Shown here piece after piece: positions 34,132-43,941 of a stretch of DNA of 64,000 nt (its first letter is position 1; every line of letters begins with the position of its first letter). The notes beneath the pieces were generated by a model. It was not told where the DNA came from. It was given only the letters and a program-made list of their open reading frames with translations, and did not search any database. The translations under genes and the position numbers were made by a program. This DNA comes from Candidatus Promineifilum breve (lineage in GTDB: Bacteria > Chloroflexota > Anaerolineae > Promineifilales > Promineifilaceae), in NCBI RefSeq assembly GCF_900066015.1, contig NZ_LN890655.1:1900726-1964725 (forward strand), given 5' to 3'.

Positions 34132-35121
34132 TTAGCTCTTTAACAGATCGGCGACGACGGCGCGTTCTTCGCGCAGTTCGTCCTGGGTAAGGGCGACCTT
34201 CTCTTTGGCGAAGTCGCTCCAGCTCAGCCCCTGGACGATGCTCCAGCCGCCGTGGCCGTCGCTGACGAGGGGGAAGGAGAACATCAGCCCCTTGTCGATG
34301 CCGTAGCTGCCATCGGACGGCACGACGGCCGAGAACCAGTCGCCGTCGGGCGTGGCGTGCAGGAAGCTGCGCACGTGGTCGAGGGCCGCGTTGGCCGCCG
34401 ACATGGCCGACGACAGCCCGCGGGCGGCGATGATGGCCGCGCCGCGCTTCTGCACGGTGTCGATGAACGGCCCGCGCAGCCAGTCGTGGTCGCTGATGAC
34501 GTCCATCGCCGGGCGGCCGTTGATCCGCGCGTTCTCGAAGTCGGGGTATTGCGTGGCACTGTGGTTGCCCCAGATGGCGACGTTGCTGACGTCGGTGACG
34601 CGCACGCCGGCTTTCTGGGCCAGTTGGGCGTAGGCGCGGTTCTGGTCGAGGCGGGTCAGGGCGCTGAAGCGGTCAGCGGGGATGTCGCCGGCGTTGTTCA
34701 TGGCGATCAGGGCGTTGGTGTTGGCCGGGTTGCCGACCACGGCCACGCGCACGTCATCGGCGGCCACTTCGCTGAGCGCCTGGCCCTGGCCGACGAAGAT
34801 GGGGCCGTTGACCTTGATCAGGTCGCCGCGCTCCATGCCCTTTGAGCGCGGCCGGGAGCCGATGAGCAGCGCCCAGTTGACACCGTCGAAGGCCACCTTG
34901 GGATCGTCGGTGGCGACGATGCTATCGAGCAGGGGGAAGGCGCAGTCGTCGAGTTCCATGACGACGCCCTCCAGGGCTTGCAGGGCCGGGGTGATCTCCA
35001 GCAGATGCAGGGCGACGCGGGTGTCGGGGCCGAAGACCTCGCCACTCGCCAGGCGGGGCAGGATGGAGTAGCCGATCTGGCCGGCCGCTCCGGTGACAGC
35101 AACTTTAACGAGCTTGGTCAT
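34132..35121 (-). CDS. mdh: Malate dehydrogenase
   Basis: 329 residues. It oxidises malate to oxaloacetate with NAD in the TCA cycle. The NAD loop [17 protein letters not shown], substrate arginines in [26 protein letters not shown], and the active-site His in [12 protein letters not shown] identify the cytosolic/peroxisome-like type 1 group rather than the LDH-like group. AAGGAGAAGTTTCCC precedes the ATG. The stop lies 2 bp from the nested repeat, which could protect or terminate the mRNA before mce. Confidence 0.97.
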   Translation of the reverse strand: MTKLVKVAVTGAAGQIGYSILPRLASGEVFGPDTRVALHLLEITPALQALEGVVMELDDCAFPLLDSIVATDDPKVAFDGVNWALLIGSRPRSKGMERGDLIKVNGPIFVGQGQALSEVAADDVRVAVVGNPANTNALIAMNNAGDIPADRFSALTRLDQNRAYAQLAQKAGVRVTDVSNVAIWGNHSATQYPDFENARINGRPAMDVISDHDWLRGPFIDTVQKRGAAIIAARGLSSAMSAANAALDHVRSFLHATPDGDWFSAVVPSDGSYGIDKGLMFSFPLVSDGHGGWSIVQGLSWSDFAKEKVALTQDELREERAVVADLLKS

Positions 35122-35333
35122 GGGAAACTTCTCCTTGGCTGGCCGGCGGTGCCGGCCTGGGTTTGAACTGTTAAGCGCGCCCGTGCTCCCGGCGCGAGTT
35201 GTTTGGGTGGATGACAGCGTCTATTATCGGTCGTTTCGGGCCGGGGGGCAATGCAATTAGGGCAGAACCAAAGATTTAACGCAAAGGCGCAAAGACGGAA
35301 AGAGAGGAGACTGGGGCATGTTTCCAGATGAGG

Positions 35334-36197
35334 CTACGAATCGATCTCCCCTGCCCCCCTGCCCCCCTGCTCCCCCGCCCCCCCGCGCTGCCGCACCACT
35401 TCGTACATGAGCAGCGCCGCCGAGGCCGACAAATTGAGGCTATCCACCTGCCCGCTCATGGGGATGCGCACGCGCACGTCGGCCGCGGCCAGCCAGGCCT
35501 CGCCCAGCCCCCACGCCTCGCTGCCCACGGCCACGGCCACGCGGCCGGACAGGTCGGCGGCGGTGTAGAGCGTCTCGGCCGCGGGCGTGGCGGCGACGAT
35601 GGCGATGTCGTGGGCGCGCAGCCAGGCGATGGCCTCGTCGCTCGGCGCGGCCACGGCCGGCACGGTGAAGTAGGCCCCCAGGCTGGCGCGAATGACGTTG
35701 GGGTTATGGAGGTCGGTGCCCCGGCTGCCGGGCGGGATGGGCACGATGACGGCATCGACCCCGGCGGCGTCGGCCGTGCGCAAGACCGCGCCCAGATTTC
35801 CCGGCTTCTCCGCCTCCTCGACAATGACCAGGAAGGGCACGCCGCGAATTTGAATGTCGTCCAGCCGCGCCGGGCGGTAGGCCACAACCAGCAGCAAGCC
35901 GCCGCTGCCGCCGCGATAGGCCATCTTGGCGAAGACCTCCGGCGAGACGTAGAAGACCTCGCTCATGCCCGTCTGGCCGATGGTCACCAGATGGCGGGCG
36001 GCCGTCTCCGCCGCCGGGCCGTCGATGAGTTCGGGGCAGATAAACGCCTCGACCGGCACGACGCCGCGGCCGAGGGCCAGCCCCACCTCGCGCGCGCCTT
36101 CCACGACTGTTCGCCGCGCCTCGTCGCGCGCCCGCCGGTCGTTGAGCTTGATGACGTTCTTGACGTGGGGGTTTTGTGTGCTGGTGATAGTAATCAT
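35334..36197 (-). CDS. TrmH/SpoU family RNA 2'-O-methyltransferase with repeat-derived tail
   Basis: 287 residues. An N-terminal L30e-like substrate-binding domain (VVEGAREVGLALGRG) precedes the SPOUT knot: VEEAEKPGNLGAVLRTADAAG (motif 1, cited as EEAEKPGNLGAVLRT), VAVGSEAWGLG (motif 2) and IPMSGQVDSLNLSASAALL (motif 3). It uses SAM to methylate a ribose in rRNA or tRNA. The domain normally ends near YEVVRQR. The last ~17 residues (GGAGEQGGRGAGEIDS) are encoded by a GCAGGGG-type repeat at 35346-35388 and look like an accidental extension. Confidence 0.92.
   Translation of the reverse strand: MITITSTQNPHVKNVIKLNDRRARDEARRTVVEGAREVGLALGRGVVPVEAFICPELIDGPAAETAARHLVTIGQTGMSEVFYVSPEVFAKMAYRGGSGGLLLVVAYRPARLDDIQIRGVPFLVIVEEAEKPGNLGAVLRTADAAGVDAVIVPIPPGSRGTDLHNPNVIRASLGAYFTVPAVAAPSDEAIAWLRAHDIAIVAATPAAETLYTAADLSGRVAVAVGSEAWGLGEAWLAAADVRVRIPMSGQVDSLNLSASAALLMYEVVRQRGGAGEQGGRGAGEIDS
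35346..35388. repeat. GCAGGGG-type repeat inside the trmH-like 3' end
   Basis: Tandem CCCCCTGC units run through the last codons of the methyltransferase gene without creating a stop until residue 287. Confidence 0.8.
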
Positions 36198-36209
36198 GGG
36201 AATTGGGAA

Positions 36210-36713
36210 TTAGTATTGCTCCTGCCGATACGCCTCTTTGCGGGCCAAATAGTTGTCCACGGCGCGCGGGCCGGCCGAGCGCTGGGCATCGCTGAGCGGG
36301 CCGACGATCTTGGCCGGGACGCCGAGGGCCAGCATCCCCGGCGGCACGTGCATGGCGGGCGGCACAACGGCCCCGGCCCCCACCACCGCCCCCGCGCCGA
36401 TGACCGCCCCGTCGAGCACCGTGGCCCGGATGCCGATGAGCGCGCCGTCTTCCACCGTGCAGCCGTGGACGACCGCGCCGTGACCGATGGTCACCTCGCG
36501 GCCGACGACGCACGGGAACCCGGCCGAGACGTGGAGCACCGCTCCGTCCTGGATATTGGTGCGCTCGCCGACGGTGATGGGCGCTTCGTCGCCACGCAGC
36601 ACGGCGGCGAACCAGACGCTGACGTCGGCGCCCAGCGTCACGTCGCCGCGCACGGTGGCGGTGTCGGCGATCCAGACGCCGGGATGCAGGGTGGGGCGAA
36701 CGGTATTGGTCAT
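36210..36713 (-). CDS. Gamma-class carbonic anhydrase-like hexapeptide-repeat protein
   Basis: 167 residues from ATG 36713. The frame is open further upstream, but that part overlaps ctaG in another frame and is composed of unlikely residues. The left-handed beta-helix shows repeated hexapeptides (GVWIADTATVRGDVTLGADVSVW, cited in part as GVWIADTATVRGDV). Three metal His candidates occur in QDGAVLHVS, TIGHGAVVHG. Members are carbonic anhydrases or YrdA/PaaY-like acyl-CoA-linked proteins. Start overlaps the ctaG stop by 4 bp (coupled). The pairing with cytochrome oxidase assembly is worth noting. Confidence 0.87.
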   Translation of the reverse strand: MTNTVRPTLHPGVWIADTATVRGDVTLGADVSVWFAAVLRGDEAPITVGERTNIQDGAVLHVSAGFPCVVGREVTIGHGAVVHGCTVEDGALIGIRATVLDGAVIGAGAVVGAGAVVPPAMHVPPGMLALGVPAKIVGPLSDAQRSAGPRAVDNYLARKEAYRQEQY

Positions 36714-37642
36714 GGCCGGCGCTTGATGTGGGGGGCGATCATGGCCTCGTCGGTGGCCCAGTTGGCTTCGGGCAGGGCCGGCTTGTCCACCTCGCGGGCC
36801 AGCCACTCGTTGACCAGACCGACGGCGGCCACGGCATAGGCCAGGCCGCTGACGATCCAGGCGATCATCGCCCCAAAAACGGCGTCGTCGATGTCCAGGC
36901 CGCTGAACTGGAAGGTCTGGGGATAGGGGTAGGGCGAATCGGCCAAGAACAGCAGGATTAGACCAACGACCTTGACCGGCCAGACGCTGATGAAGGCATA
37001 GAGGATGCGGACGATGGGGGCCATGCGGCCGTGGACATGGGGCCAGGCGGCGGTGATATGCCACCAGTTGAGCAGGCCGACGGTTAACAGGCTGAGCAGC
37101 TCCAGGGCGTGGACGAAGCCGAAGCGCAGCGTCGCCGCGTGGACCAGCGGGTCATACCAGAACCAGCAGATGCACAGGAAGGCCAGCAGGGTGACGCCGG
37201 GGGCCGTGACCCAGCGCAGAAAACGGCGGCCGGGGCCGGGCGGGCCATCGTTCCAGCGCGCCAGCAAGGCCACACGGTTGCGCTCCGGCAGGCCGTGGAG
37301 CAGGGCCGGCAGCGGATTGGACAGCATGAGCAGGCTGGGGATGGAGGCCACGAGCAGCATGTGCTGGATGATGCGCGCGCTGAAGTATTGTGTGGCGAGA
37401 TAGCCCAGCGGCGAGACGAACGCCACGGCCAACAGGGCCAGCCCGGCGATGAACAGCGTGAACGAGCGGACCGAGGCCGGGGCAGTCCTGGGCGGCGGCT
37501 CGTCGTGGAAAGCCTGTAAGCGCCGCCAGCCGCGCACATAGACCAGCCCGACGAGGAAAATCCCCGCCGCGGCCAGCGCCCGCCAGAATGTCGCTTCGCT
37601 CAAGCCATTCATCGCTTGGATGCCCATCGCTTCGATGCCCAT
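36710..37642 (-). CDS. ctaG: Cytochrome c oxidase assembly protein CtaG
   Basis: 310 residues from ATG 37642. Upstream in-frame codons (TTG 37669) lie before or within the predicted -10 box, so they are not used. Seven or so membrane helices carry the caa3-type CtaG features: RIIQHMLLVASIPSLLMLSNP, LCICWFWYDP, FVHALELLSLLTVGLLNWWHI and the late DD in GLDIDDAVFGAMIAW. In Bacillus CtaG is needed for caa3 oxidase assembly, probably through copper insertion. No oxidase subunit genes are in the window. It overlaps the carbonic-anhydrase-like gene. Confidence 0.87.
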   Translation of the reverse strand: MGIEAMGIQAMNGLSEATFWRALAAAGIFLVGLVYVRGWRRLQAFHDEPPPRTAPASVRSFTLFIAGLALLAVAFVSPLGYLATQYFSARIIQHMLLVASIPSLLMLSNPLPALLHGLPERNRVALLARWNDGPPGPGRRFLRWVTAPGVTLLAFLCICWFWYDPLVHAATLRFGFVHALELLSLLTVGLLNWWHITAAWPHVHGRMAPIVRILYAFISVWPVKVVGLILLFLADSPYPYPQTFQFSGLDIDDAVFGAMIAWIVSGLAYAVAAVGLVNEWLAREVDKPALPEANWATDEAMIAPHIKRRP

Positions 37643-37652
37643 TGCGTTGGAG

Positions 37653-37682
37653 ATTGTAGCAAGCGCCAAGGGGAATGGGCAA
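37653..37682 (-). promoter_or_regulatory. Promoter of ctaG, nearly leaderless
   Basis: TTGCCC (37682-37677), an 18-bp spacer and TACAAT (37658-37653) on the minus strand; the start codon 37642 is 10 nt downstream of the -10 box and has no Shine-Dalgarno sequence. Confidence 0.45.
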
Positions 37683-37724
37683 AGGGTTCAGCGCGCGTTC
37701 ATGGGCCGACGCAGCAGTCAGCCA

Positions 37725-37753
37725 TTGCCCCATTTATCGGTCAATCCTATAAT
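37725..37753 (+). promoter_or_regulatory. Promoter of the methyltransferase gene
   Basis: TTGCCC (37725-37730), a 17-bp spacer and a perfect TATAAT (37748-37753). It lies about 60 nt before ATG 37812 and excludes the upstream in-frame starts. Confidence 0.6.
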
Positions 37754-37811
37754 GTATCGATTGGGGATAGCCGCCATTTGGCGCTTGCAAAAACCCAACC
37801 CTGTGACCCTT

Positions 37812-38528
37812 ATGCTTAAACCGCTAAAACAATTCATTGGCCTCCACTTTCCATTCCTGGTTCGCAACTGGCGGCGAATCAAGTTCCATCCGAAGCTGGT
37901 CGGCTCGCGCGAGGAGGTGTTCAATGACATCTACCGTAAACGCATCTGGGGCGATCCCGAATCGATTTCCGGGACCGGCTCCAACCTGGCGCAGACCGCG
38001 GAAATCCGTCGGCTCATGCCGCCGCTCCTGGATGAGCTGGGTTGTCGCTCGTTGCTGGACGTGCCCTGCGGCGATTTTTATTGGATGCGGCTGCTCGATC
38101 TGGATCAGGCGTACACCGGCGGCGATATCGTGGCCGATCTGATTGAGCGCAACCAGCGAGAATACGGCAATGAGCACCGGCGCTTTATCCACGTCGATCT
38201 GGTACAGGACCAACTGCCCACGGCCGATCTGCTGCTGTGCCGTGACTGTCTGGTTCACCTCTGCTATGCCGACATCTTCCGCGCCCTGGTCAATATCAAG
38301 TCGTCGGGCTGTGAATATCTCTTGACAACAACTTATCCCTCCCACGAACGCAACCACGACACACCGACCGGCTCCTGGCGCGCGCTGGCGTTGCACCTGC
38401 CACCGTTCAACTTTCCCTCACCGTTGCGTCTTATCGATGAGAAATGCCCTGACCTGGGGTACGAAGACAAGCACCTGGGTTTGTGGCGGGTGGCCGACCT
38501 GCCCCATTACCCCATCGACCATTCATAA
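37812..38528 (+). CDS. SAM-dependent methyltransferase
   Basis: 238 residues from ATG 37812, the first in-frame ATG after the predicted transcription start. The class I methyltransferase core is present: motif I RSLLDVPCGDFYWM, an acidic end of strand 2 in YTGGDIVADLIERN, and motif IV in ADLLLCRDCLVHL. The GDF/DCLVHL pattern resembles a family of stand-alone methyltransferases often found near glycan genes. The C-terminal HLGLWRVADLP closes the fold. Substrate unknown. Confidence 0.8.
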   Translation: MLKPLKQFIGLHFPFLVRNWRRIKFHPKLVGSREEVFNDIYRKRIWGDPESISGTGSNLAQTAEIRRLMPPLLDELGCRSLLDVPCGDFYWMRLLDLDQAYTGGDIVADLIERNQREYGNEHRRFIHVDLVQDQLPTADLLLCRDCLVHLCYADIFRALVNIKSSGCEYLLTTTYPSHERNHDTPTGSWRALALHLPPFNFPSPLRLIDEKCPDLGYEDKHLGLWRVADLPHYPIDHS

Positions 38529-38599
38529 GCTCGCCGGTCGAACGCCCATGCCCGAACTTCCCCAGGCGGACTACATATCGACCATCACCGGGTAGTGGT

Positions 38600-39505
38600 T
38601 TAACCCATCGCCTCATACAGTTCGGCCAAGGCCAGCGCCGGCTCCCAGCCCGCGCCATGATCCTCGTAGCTCCAACAGGCCGACAGCACGGCGTGGGCCT
38701 CGGCCCAGGTCAGGATGGCGGCGCGCGGTTCGTCCAGCGCCTGGGCCAGTAGGGCCACGCGGCGCTGCTGCCGGCGGCGCGTCTCGGCCGGGGCGGCCGG
38801 GGGCGGGTCATTGAGATAGGTCGCCACGTCCCATAGCGGCTGCCCGGCGTACCCCTTGGGGTCGATAGCCAGCCAGCCGTCGCGGGCGCTACGCAGCACG
38901 TTGCCGGGGTTGGCGTCGCCGTGGATGAGCACCGGCGGGGCGGCGTCGCTCGTCAATTCGCGGAAGAGCGCCGCCGCCCGATCCACCCGTCGCGGTGGGA
39001 ACGGGCCATAGCCGCCACCGAATGCATCGCGCAGCCGGTCGAGGCCGCGGGCCAGATCGGGGATGGTGCGGAACGGGTGCTCGTTGGGCAGGGGCCGCCA
39101 CAGGCGGCGCAGAACATTTGCCAGCGCGATTATTTGCTCGGCGTCCGGCAAGCCATGCAACGAATCGCCGGGCCTGACGCGCTCCAGCAGCAACACGCCC
39201 CGCTCCCGGTCGACATCCAGCAGGCGCGCCACGCCGCGGCCGTCGAATAGCCGCAAGGCGTCGATCTCGCTCCACAACTCGCTATGGAGCAAGCCGGCCT
39301 TGAGCACCAGCGCTTCGCCGTCCGGCCCGATCACCGGGGCGACGTAGTTAAACGATTGGACAGGAAAAGGAGGCAGCACAACCAGTGACCAGCGAGCGGC
39401 GAACTCATCGAGCAAGTCCGGCAACCGGGCCAGCCAGGCCGCGCCGCGCGGGCCGTGGATGTCCATTATTCTTCGGGTGCAGTAGGTGGTATCGACGATG
39501 ATCAT
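38600..39505 (-). CDS. Aminoglycoside/hydroxyurea-type phosphotransferase
   Basis: 301 residues. The protein-kinase-like fold of small-molecule kinases is evident: EALVLKAGL with the ATP-binding Lys, catalytic VLIHGDANPGNVL (HGDxxxxN) and the metal Asp in WLAIDPKGYAGQPLWDVA. These and the size match the APH(6)/hydroxyurea phosphotransferase family that inactivates streptomycin-like drugs. Resistance is not proven; many chromosomal members act on unknown metabolites. A TATAAT lies on the minus strand at 39527-39522, 16 nt before the ATG. Divergent from the MOSC gene. Confidence 0.87.
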   Translation of the reverse strand: MIIVDTTYCTRRIMDIHGPRGAAWLARLPDLLDEFAARWSLVVLPPFPVQSFNYVAPVIGPDGEALVLKAGLLHSELWSEIDALRLFDGRGVARLLDVDRERGVLLLERVRPGDSLHGLPDAEQIIALANVLRRLWRPLPNEHPFRTIPDLARGLDRLRDAFGGGYGPFPPRRVDRAAALFRELTSDAAPPVLIHGDANPGNVLRSARDGWLAIDPKGYAGQPLWDVATYLNDPPPAAPAETRRRQQRRVALLAQALDEPRAAILTWAEAHAVLSACWSYEDHGAGWEPALALAELYEAMG

Positions 39506-39685
39506 GTGTCCTCGGTTGGAAATTATAGCCGATCCATTCCATTGGGCGGCCTTTGCCGGTACAATCCCGAAGCTTTTCCGTACTCACGATTAGCCTTTGA
39601 AGATTTGACAGAATTTACAAGATTGACAGGATTGATTGGATTCCAGGGTGCATGGAATTTCCTACGCAGCGACCGGAGGCAAGAA

Positions 39686-40348
39686 ATGAACGTCATCAGT
39701 GTCAACGTCGGCCGTGCCCAACGCATTGAGAACGCCAAATCCATCGGCGTGACGGGTATCTACAAGATGCCGGCCGCCGCGCCGGTGCGCATCGCCGCCC
39801 TGGGGCTGGCCGGCGACGCCATCTGCGACGTGAAGCATCACGGCGGGGTCGATCAGGCGGTCTACGTCTACGGCCAGGCGGATTACGATTGGTGGTCGGC
39901 CGAACTCGGCCGCGAACTTGAGCCGGGCACGTTCGGCGAGAACCTGACCATTAGCGAGCTGGCGAGCGCAATGCTGTCGATCGGCGACCGGCTGCACCTG
40001 GCCGAAGTGGTGCTCGAAGTCACGTCGCCGCGCATCCCCTGCGTCACGCTGGCGGCGCGCATGGGCGAACCGACCTTCGCCAAGCGGTTCCGGCAGGCGG
40101 CGCGGCCCGGCGTCTATTGCCGGGTGATCCGCGAGGGGGACGTGAGCGCCGGGGAGCCGGTGTGGCTGGAGCCGTATACCGGGGCCACGCTGGGCGTCGT
40201 CGAAAACTTTAACGACCATTACGTCCGCGAATGGGACGAGGCCATGCTGCGCCGCCATCTGGCCGCGCCCATCGCCATCCGCGAGCGGGTCGAACTGGAG
40301 GAGCGGCTGGCCCGGCTAACCGGGGATCAAGAATTTAACCACGGCTAG
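39686..40348 (+). CDS. MOSC domain protein (YiiM-like)
   Basis: 220 residues from ATG 39686, with GGAGG 6 nt upstream. The MOSC core is complete: GLAGDAICDVKHHGGVDQAVYVY (cited in part as DVKHHGGVDQAVYVY), GTFGENLTISEL and the conserved Cys in RIPCVTLAARMG with the final RPGVYCRVIREGDV. The YiiM branch reduces N-hydroxylated bases using the molybdenum cofactor; others carry sulfur. A C-terminal helical 3-alpha extension (from ~170) agrees with YiiM. A TACAAT hexamer at 39560-39565 could be its promoter. Confidence 0.88.
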   Translation: MNVISVNVGRAQRIENAKSIGVTGIYKMPAAAPVRIAALGLAGDAICDVKHHGGVDQAVYVYGQADYDWWSAELGRELEPGTFGENLTISELASAMLSIGDRLHLAEVVLEVTSPRIPCVTLAARMGEPTFAKRFRQAARPGVYCRVIREGDVSAGEPVWLEPYTGATLGVVENFNDHYVREWDEAMLRRHLAAPIAIRERVELEERLARLTGDQEFNHG

Positions 40349-40390
40349 GCACGGATTAAACGGATCAGACGGATTGAAGGAAGGTGAAAC

Positions 40391-41044
40391 GTGGACGAAC
40401 AAACTCCTTTACCGGCAACGCTGATTCCCCTGCTGACGACCGAGCATTTCACCCTGCAAAGCGCCCGCGCCATTGTCATGGCCGAGATTGGCACGCGGGC
40501 CACGATCTACCTGACGGCCGTATCGAGCACCGTTGTCGCCCTGGCCTTCGTGACGACGCTCTCCGGCGACGAGCGGATCATCCGCGGTTTCGCGCTGGTA
40601 CTGCTGCCCGTGCTGTGCTTCATGGGCACTGTCACGCGGACGCGCCTGTCGCAGTTGGCCTACACCGATCTGCACTACCAGCGGGCCATCAACCGCATCC
40701 GCCATTACTATCTCGACGTTGCGCCGCAGGCGGCCCGCTATCTCACGCTCTCGGCCCACGATGACTTGCAGGGCATTAGCGAGTCGGGCGTCTATCCCCG
40801 CAACTGGATCATGGGGCTGCTGCCGGCGGCCATGATGGTGGCCGTGGTCAACTACGTCATCACCGGCTTGCTGGCCGGCTTGCTCCTGGCCTGGATCACG
40901 CGGGCCAACGCGCCCACGGCCATCCTGTTCGGCGTGGCCGTGGGCCTATTGTTGGCCGTGTTCGATTTCGTGCGTGGCGGGCGGCGGTTCACGCAGCAGA
41001 TGAGCGGGCTGGAGGTGCGCTTTCCGTCGCCGCCCGGCCCATGA
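40391..41044 (+). CDS. Membrane protein of unknown function
   Basis: 217 residues from GTG 40391, with AAGGAAGG upstream. Four membrane helices are predicted: two near 38-80 (YLTAVSSTVVALAFV and GFALVLLPVLCFMGTV) and two near 142-190 (WIMGLLPAAMMVAVVNYVITGL and ILFGVAVGLLLAVF). A ~55-residue cytoplasmic stretch with YTDLHYQRAINRIRHYYLDV lies between the pairs. No family I can name. It follows the MOSC gene by 42 bp, which include ACGGATT-type repeat units. Confidence 0.65.
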   Translation: MDEQTPLPATLIPLLTTEHFTLQSARAIVMAEIGTRATIYLTAVSSTVVALAFVTTLSGDERIIRGFALVLLPVLCFMGTVTRTRLSQLAYTDLHYQRAINRIRHYYLDVAPQAARYLTLSAHDDLQGISESGVYPRNWIMGLLPAAMMVAVVNYVITGLLAGLLLAWITRANAPTAILFGVAVGLLLAVFDFVRGGRRFTQQMSGLEVRFPSPPGP

Positions 41045-41079
41045 GCGCCGATCCTGCTTGCGGTCGATACGCCAGCAGA

Positions 41080-41985
41080 TCAGCGGTCGTTTAGCTCGCC
41101 CAAATCGAATTCCGCGTGAAGATTCTCCGGCGTGATACCGGCCAGCAGTTCCTCAAGCTTATACTCAGCCTTTGTCACCTCATCTTCTCCTTTTACTAGC
41201 TCCAATAGCGCCCCTAAAGCTTCCCTGGGCGCGGGCTGTAACGCAATGCCCAACGTGCCCGCGATCGCCATCTGCGCCTCCATCTTGTCACCAAGGCTGA
41301 CGAGCACGTCCCTTACCTCTTCCAGCGACGGACATACTGACCATGAAAGGTTAAGACCACGATGGTACACGTATTCCCGGCCATTTAGCGAGCATTCGAC
41401 GTACCTGACCAGCGGCCACAACTCATCGAGGCGACAGCGGGCGAAGCCCAGGTCGCCGCGGACGAGATACTTGGCGACCACGGCGCTCATCATCCAGAAG
41501 AAAGCGACTTGTTCGGCTACCTGGACGGCGAAACGCCCTGGTTCCGGCGGCGCGAGCGGCTGCCTGCGGGGTATGGGAACACGCTCGAACAGGAGCAGCG
41601 AAGTGTCCGGCCGTTGGGCTTGGGAACTTGGGACAAGAATCCAGTCGACAATGTGCGCCGACCGGTACAGGATAGACGTAAATGTCCCGCCCGGCGGTGC
41701 GTTGTGGTTGTTTTCATGCACATTGACCGGCTCGCCAAACTGACTGAACAGCGCCAGGCGTTCATCCGCCGGCCGCGCCGTGACCATCTCCTCTCGTCGG
41801 CACAGCGTCTGGCTATGGGCATCGACGATCGCCACGCTGAGATCGATGTCACTAACGGCGTCGGACTCACCCCGCGCATCGCTGCCAAGCAACCAGGCGG
41901 CGACGACACGTTCATCTTGGAACAACCCTTGGGTAATGGTTGTCAGAAGCATCTCTCGACTCTTTTGAAAAGCTTTCAGATTCAT
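41080..41985 (-). CDS. Nucleotidyltransferase-fold protein, possible drug-modifying enzyme
   Basis: 301 residues from ATG 41985, with GGGGAG 5 nt upstream; an ATG 18 bp earlier is less well placed. The polymerase-beta-like nucleotidyltransferase signature [20 protein letters not shown] gives GS and the catalytic DxD (SDIDLSV). The C-terminal half is helical with [17 protein letters not shown], as in aminoglycoside/lincosamide adenylyltransferases. It overlaps the stop of the ABC exporter subunit by 4 bp, so drug modification plus export in one operon is a reasonable inference, but the substrate is not known. Confidence 0.8.
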   Translation of the reverse strand: MNLKAFQKSREMLLTTITQGLFQDERVVAAWLLGSDARGESDAVSDIDLSVAIVDAHSQTLCRREEMVTARPADERLALFSQFGEPVNVHENNHNAPPGGTFTSILYRSAHIVDWILVPSSQAQRPDTSLLLFERVPIPRRQPLAPPEPGRFAVQVAEQVAFFWMMSAVVAKYLVRGDLGFARCRLDELWPLVRYVECSLNGREYVYHRGLNLSWSVCPSLEEVRDVLVSLGDKMEAQMAIAGTLGIALQPAPREALGALLELVKGEDEVTKAEYKLEELLAGITPENLHAEFDLGELNDR

Positions 41986-43835
41986 GCAATCTCCCCATGC
42001 CAAATCCGCTGCATCTCCGGCGAAGACGCCAGCAATTCATCCAGCGTCCCCTGCGCGGCGACGCGGCCGTTCTCCATGACGATAATGTGATCGGCGCGAC
42101 GCAGGGCCGGGCGGCGGTGGCTGACCACCAGGCAAGTCGGCCGCGCCGCGCCGGCCTCGTCCACCAGTCGTTCCCACAGCAGTTGCTCCGTCTCCACGTC
42201 GAGGGCGCTGGACAGGTCGTCGAAGACCAGCAGTTCGGCGTCGCGCACCAACATGCGGGCCGCCGCCGCCCGCTGCACCTGGCCGCCGGACAGGCGCACG
42301 CCGCGCGGCCCGACAAGCGTCTCCAGCCCGGCCTCCAGCGTGGCGATGTCCGGCGCCAGCACGGCCGCCCGTAGCGCCTCGCCCAGGTGGTCGTCGGGCA
42401 GGCCCAGCAGGATGTTGTCGCGCAACGTCTCGCTGAACAGGCGCGGCACTTGCGGCGTGTAGGCCGCGCGCGGCGGCGTGAAGTGGCTGGCCGGATCGAC
42501 CACCGGCGTGCCGTTCCAGCACATCCGGCCGCCGGATGGCGGCAGCAGCCCCAGCAGCGCCCGCAGCAACGTCGTCTTGCCGCTACCCACCCGGCCGGTG
42601 ATGACGGTGAAAGAGCCGCGCGGCAGCGTGAACGAGACATCGGCGATGCCGGTGGTGGGTGGCGAAGGAGCGTCCCGCTCTTCATTCGTCATTCGTAATT
42701 CGTCATTCGTCATTTCCCCCTGCGCTTCGTGCCGGTACATTAGCCCCTCCACTTCCAACCGCTCCAACCGGTCGGCGGCCGTTTTGCTTGGCAAAGACAG
42801 CGGCGGGACGTTGCCCTTCTCATAGATCGGCCGGTGGGCGACAATGCTCTCCGGTGGCGCGTCGGGGTGCATCTCTTGCAGGCGGTCGAGCACCACCCGC
42901 TGCTGGGCGATCTCCGACATGAAGCTGCCCAGGTTGGCCGGGAAGCTGACGGCGATGGTCAGATAGCTGACGAACAGGGTGAAGTCGCCGATGGTCATGG
43001 CCCCCGATTGCAGCGATTGCCCGGCCAGCAGCACGACCAGGGCGACGGCGATGTCGCCCATACTCTGCCCGGCGGAGAAGGAGAGCGTGACGAAGGTGTT
43101 CTGGCGCACGCCGGCGTGGCGGCGCGCTTCGCTCAGGGTATTGAAGTAACGCAGCACACCACCCTCGGCGTCGGCGATCTTGACCGCCTGCACGCCGCCC
43201 AGGATTTCGCCCAGGAAGCCGGTGACGCGGCTGCCGGCGACGCGGGTGGCCCGGTCGTAGAGCAGGAAGCGCCGCCAGGCAAAGCGGTTGATGAAGAAGA
43301 CGGCCAGCAGCGGCAGGGCAGCCACCAGGGTGATCCACGGGTTGACGCGGGCCATGATGGCGATGGCGAAGACGAAGAAGATGGCCTCGCCGATCTCCTG
43401 CGGCAGCCAGGTGGGGAAGTCGGCGAAGTCGCCCACGTCGCGCTCCAGGCGGTGGATGGCGTCGCCCGACTCGACGGGCATGGGCCGGGCGGCCGGCTTG
43501 GCCAGAATGTTGTGCATGAAGTTGACGCGCATGAGCACGCCGTTGATGCTGCGCACCATCCAGCCGCCCCACTCGTAGCCGACGCCCAAAATGCCCCGGC
43601 TAAGTTCTACAGCGACGAACAGGGCCAACAGGGTGACAATGCCGAAGGTGGCCGGGGCCGCGCCGGTCAGCTCGTCGAAGAAGCGCCGGGTGATGAGGCC
43701 GGGGAGCAGTTCGCTGACGATGAGCACGACGCCGAAGATCATATTGGCGGCGAAGGGCCACGGCCGGTAGCGGATGAGCGCCCACGTGCCGCGCCAGACG
43801 GGAAGCGTGTTGTTGGTAGTTTGTATTGTATTCAT
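41982..43835 (-). CDS. ABC exporter subunit with degenerate catalytic site
   Basis: 617 residues from ATG 43835; the frame is open far upstream but this overlaps the partner gene. Six membrane helices (1-320) precede the nucleotide-binding domain. Walker A GRVGSGKT is at ~414-421, signature LSGGQ at ~515-519, and Walker B LLVFDD at ~535-540, with Asp instead of the catalytic Glu. H-loop VVSHRRP is intact. Residues ~373-390 ([17 protein letters not shown]) come from a CGTCATT-type heptamer repeat inserted in the first beta hairpin. It pairs with the next gene as a heterodimer of the TM287/288 type. Confidence 0.93.
   Translation of the reverse strand: MNTIQTTNNTLPVWRGTWALIRYRPWPFAANMIFGVVLIVSELLPGLITRRFFDELTGAAPATFGIVTLLALFVAVELSRGILGVGYEWGGWMVRSINGVLMRVNFMHNILAKPAARPMPVESGDAIHRLERDVGDFADFPTWLPQEIGEAIFFVFAIAIMARVNPWITLVAALPLLAVFFINRFAWRRFLLYDRATRVAGSRVTGFLGEILGGVQAVKIADAEGGVLRYFNTLSEARRHAGVRQNTFVTLSFSAGQSMGDIAVALVVLLAGQSLQSGAMTIGDFTLFVSYLTIAVSFPANLGSFMSEIAQQRVVLDRLQEMHPDAPPESIVAHRPIYEKGNVPPLSLPSKTAADRLERLEVEGLMYRHEAQGEMTNDELRMTNEERDAPSPPTTGIADVSFTLPRGSFTVITGRVGSGKTTLLRALLGLLPPSGGRMCWNGTPVVDPASHFTPPRAAYTPQVPRLFSETLRDNILLGLPDDHLGEALRAAVLAPDIATLEAGLETLVGPRGVRLSGGQVQRAAAARMLVRDAELLVFDDLSSALDVETEQLLWERLVDEAGAARPTCLVVSHRRPALRRADHIIVMENGRVAAQGTLDELLASSPEMQRIWHGEIA
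42680..42715. repeat. CGTCATT/CGTAATT heptamers inside an ABC exporter gene
   Basis: Five heptamers encode [11 protein letters not shown]-type residues without breaking the frame. Confidence 0.85.
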
Positions 43836-43853
43836 AGTATGTTTTCCTGCCGT

Positions 43854-43930
43854 GCGGGGGAGCGGGGGTGCAGGGGAGCAGGGGAGAAAAACTCTTTCCC
43901 CCCTGCTCCCTTTCTCCCCTGCTCCCCTGC
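43854..43930. repeat. GCAGGGGA-type inverted repeat between exporter subunits
   Basis: Octamer arms at 43854-43888 and 43899-43930 with a short A-rich loop separate the two subunit genes. Confidence 0.85.
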
Positions 43931-43941
43931 ATCTTCGCTCC

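Noticed and set aside
36714-37064. N-terminal extension of the carbonic-anhydrase-like protein.
   Set aside because: It overlaps ctaG in another frame, is His/Arg/Gly/Pro-rich, and the ATG at 36713 gives the family's normal start.
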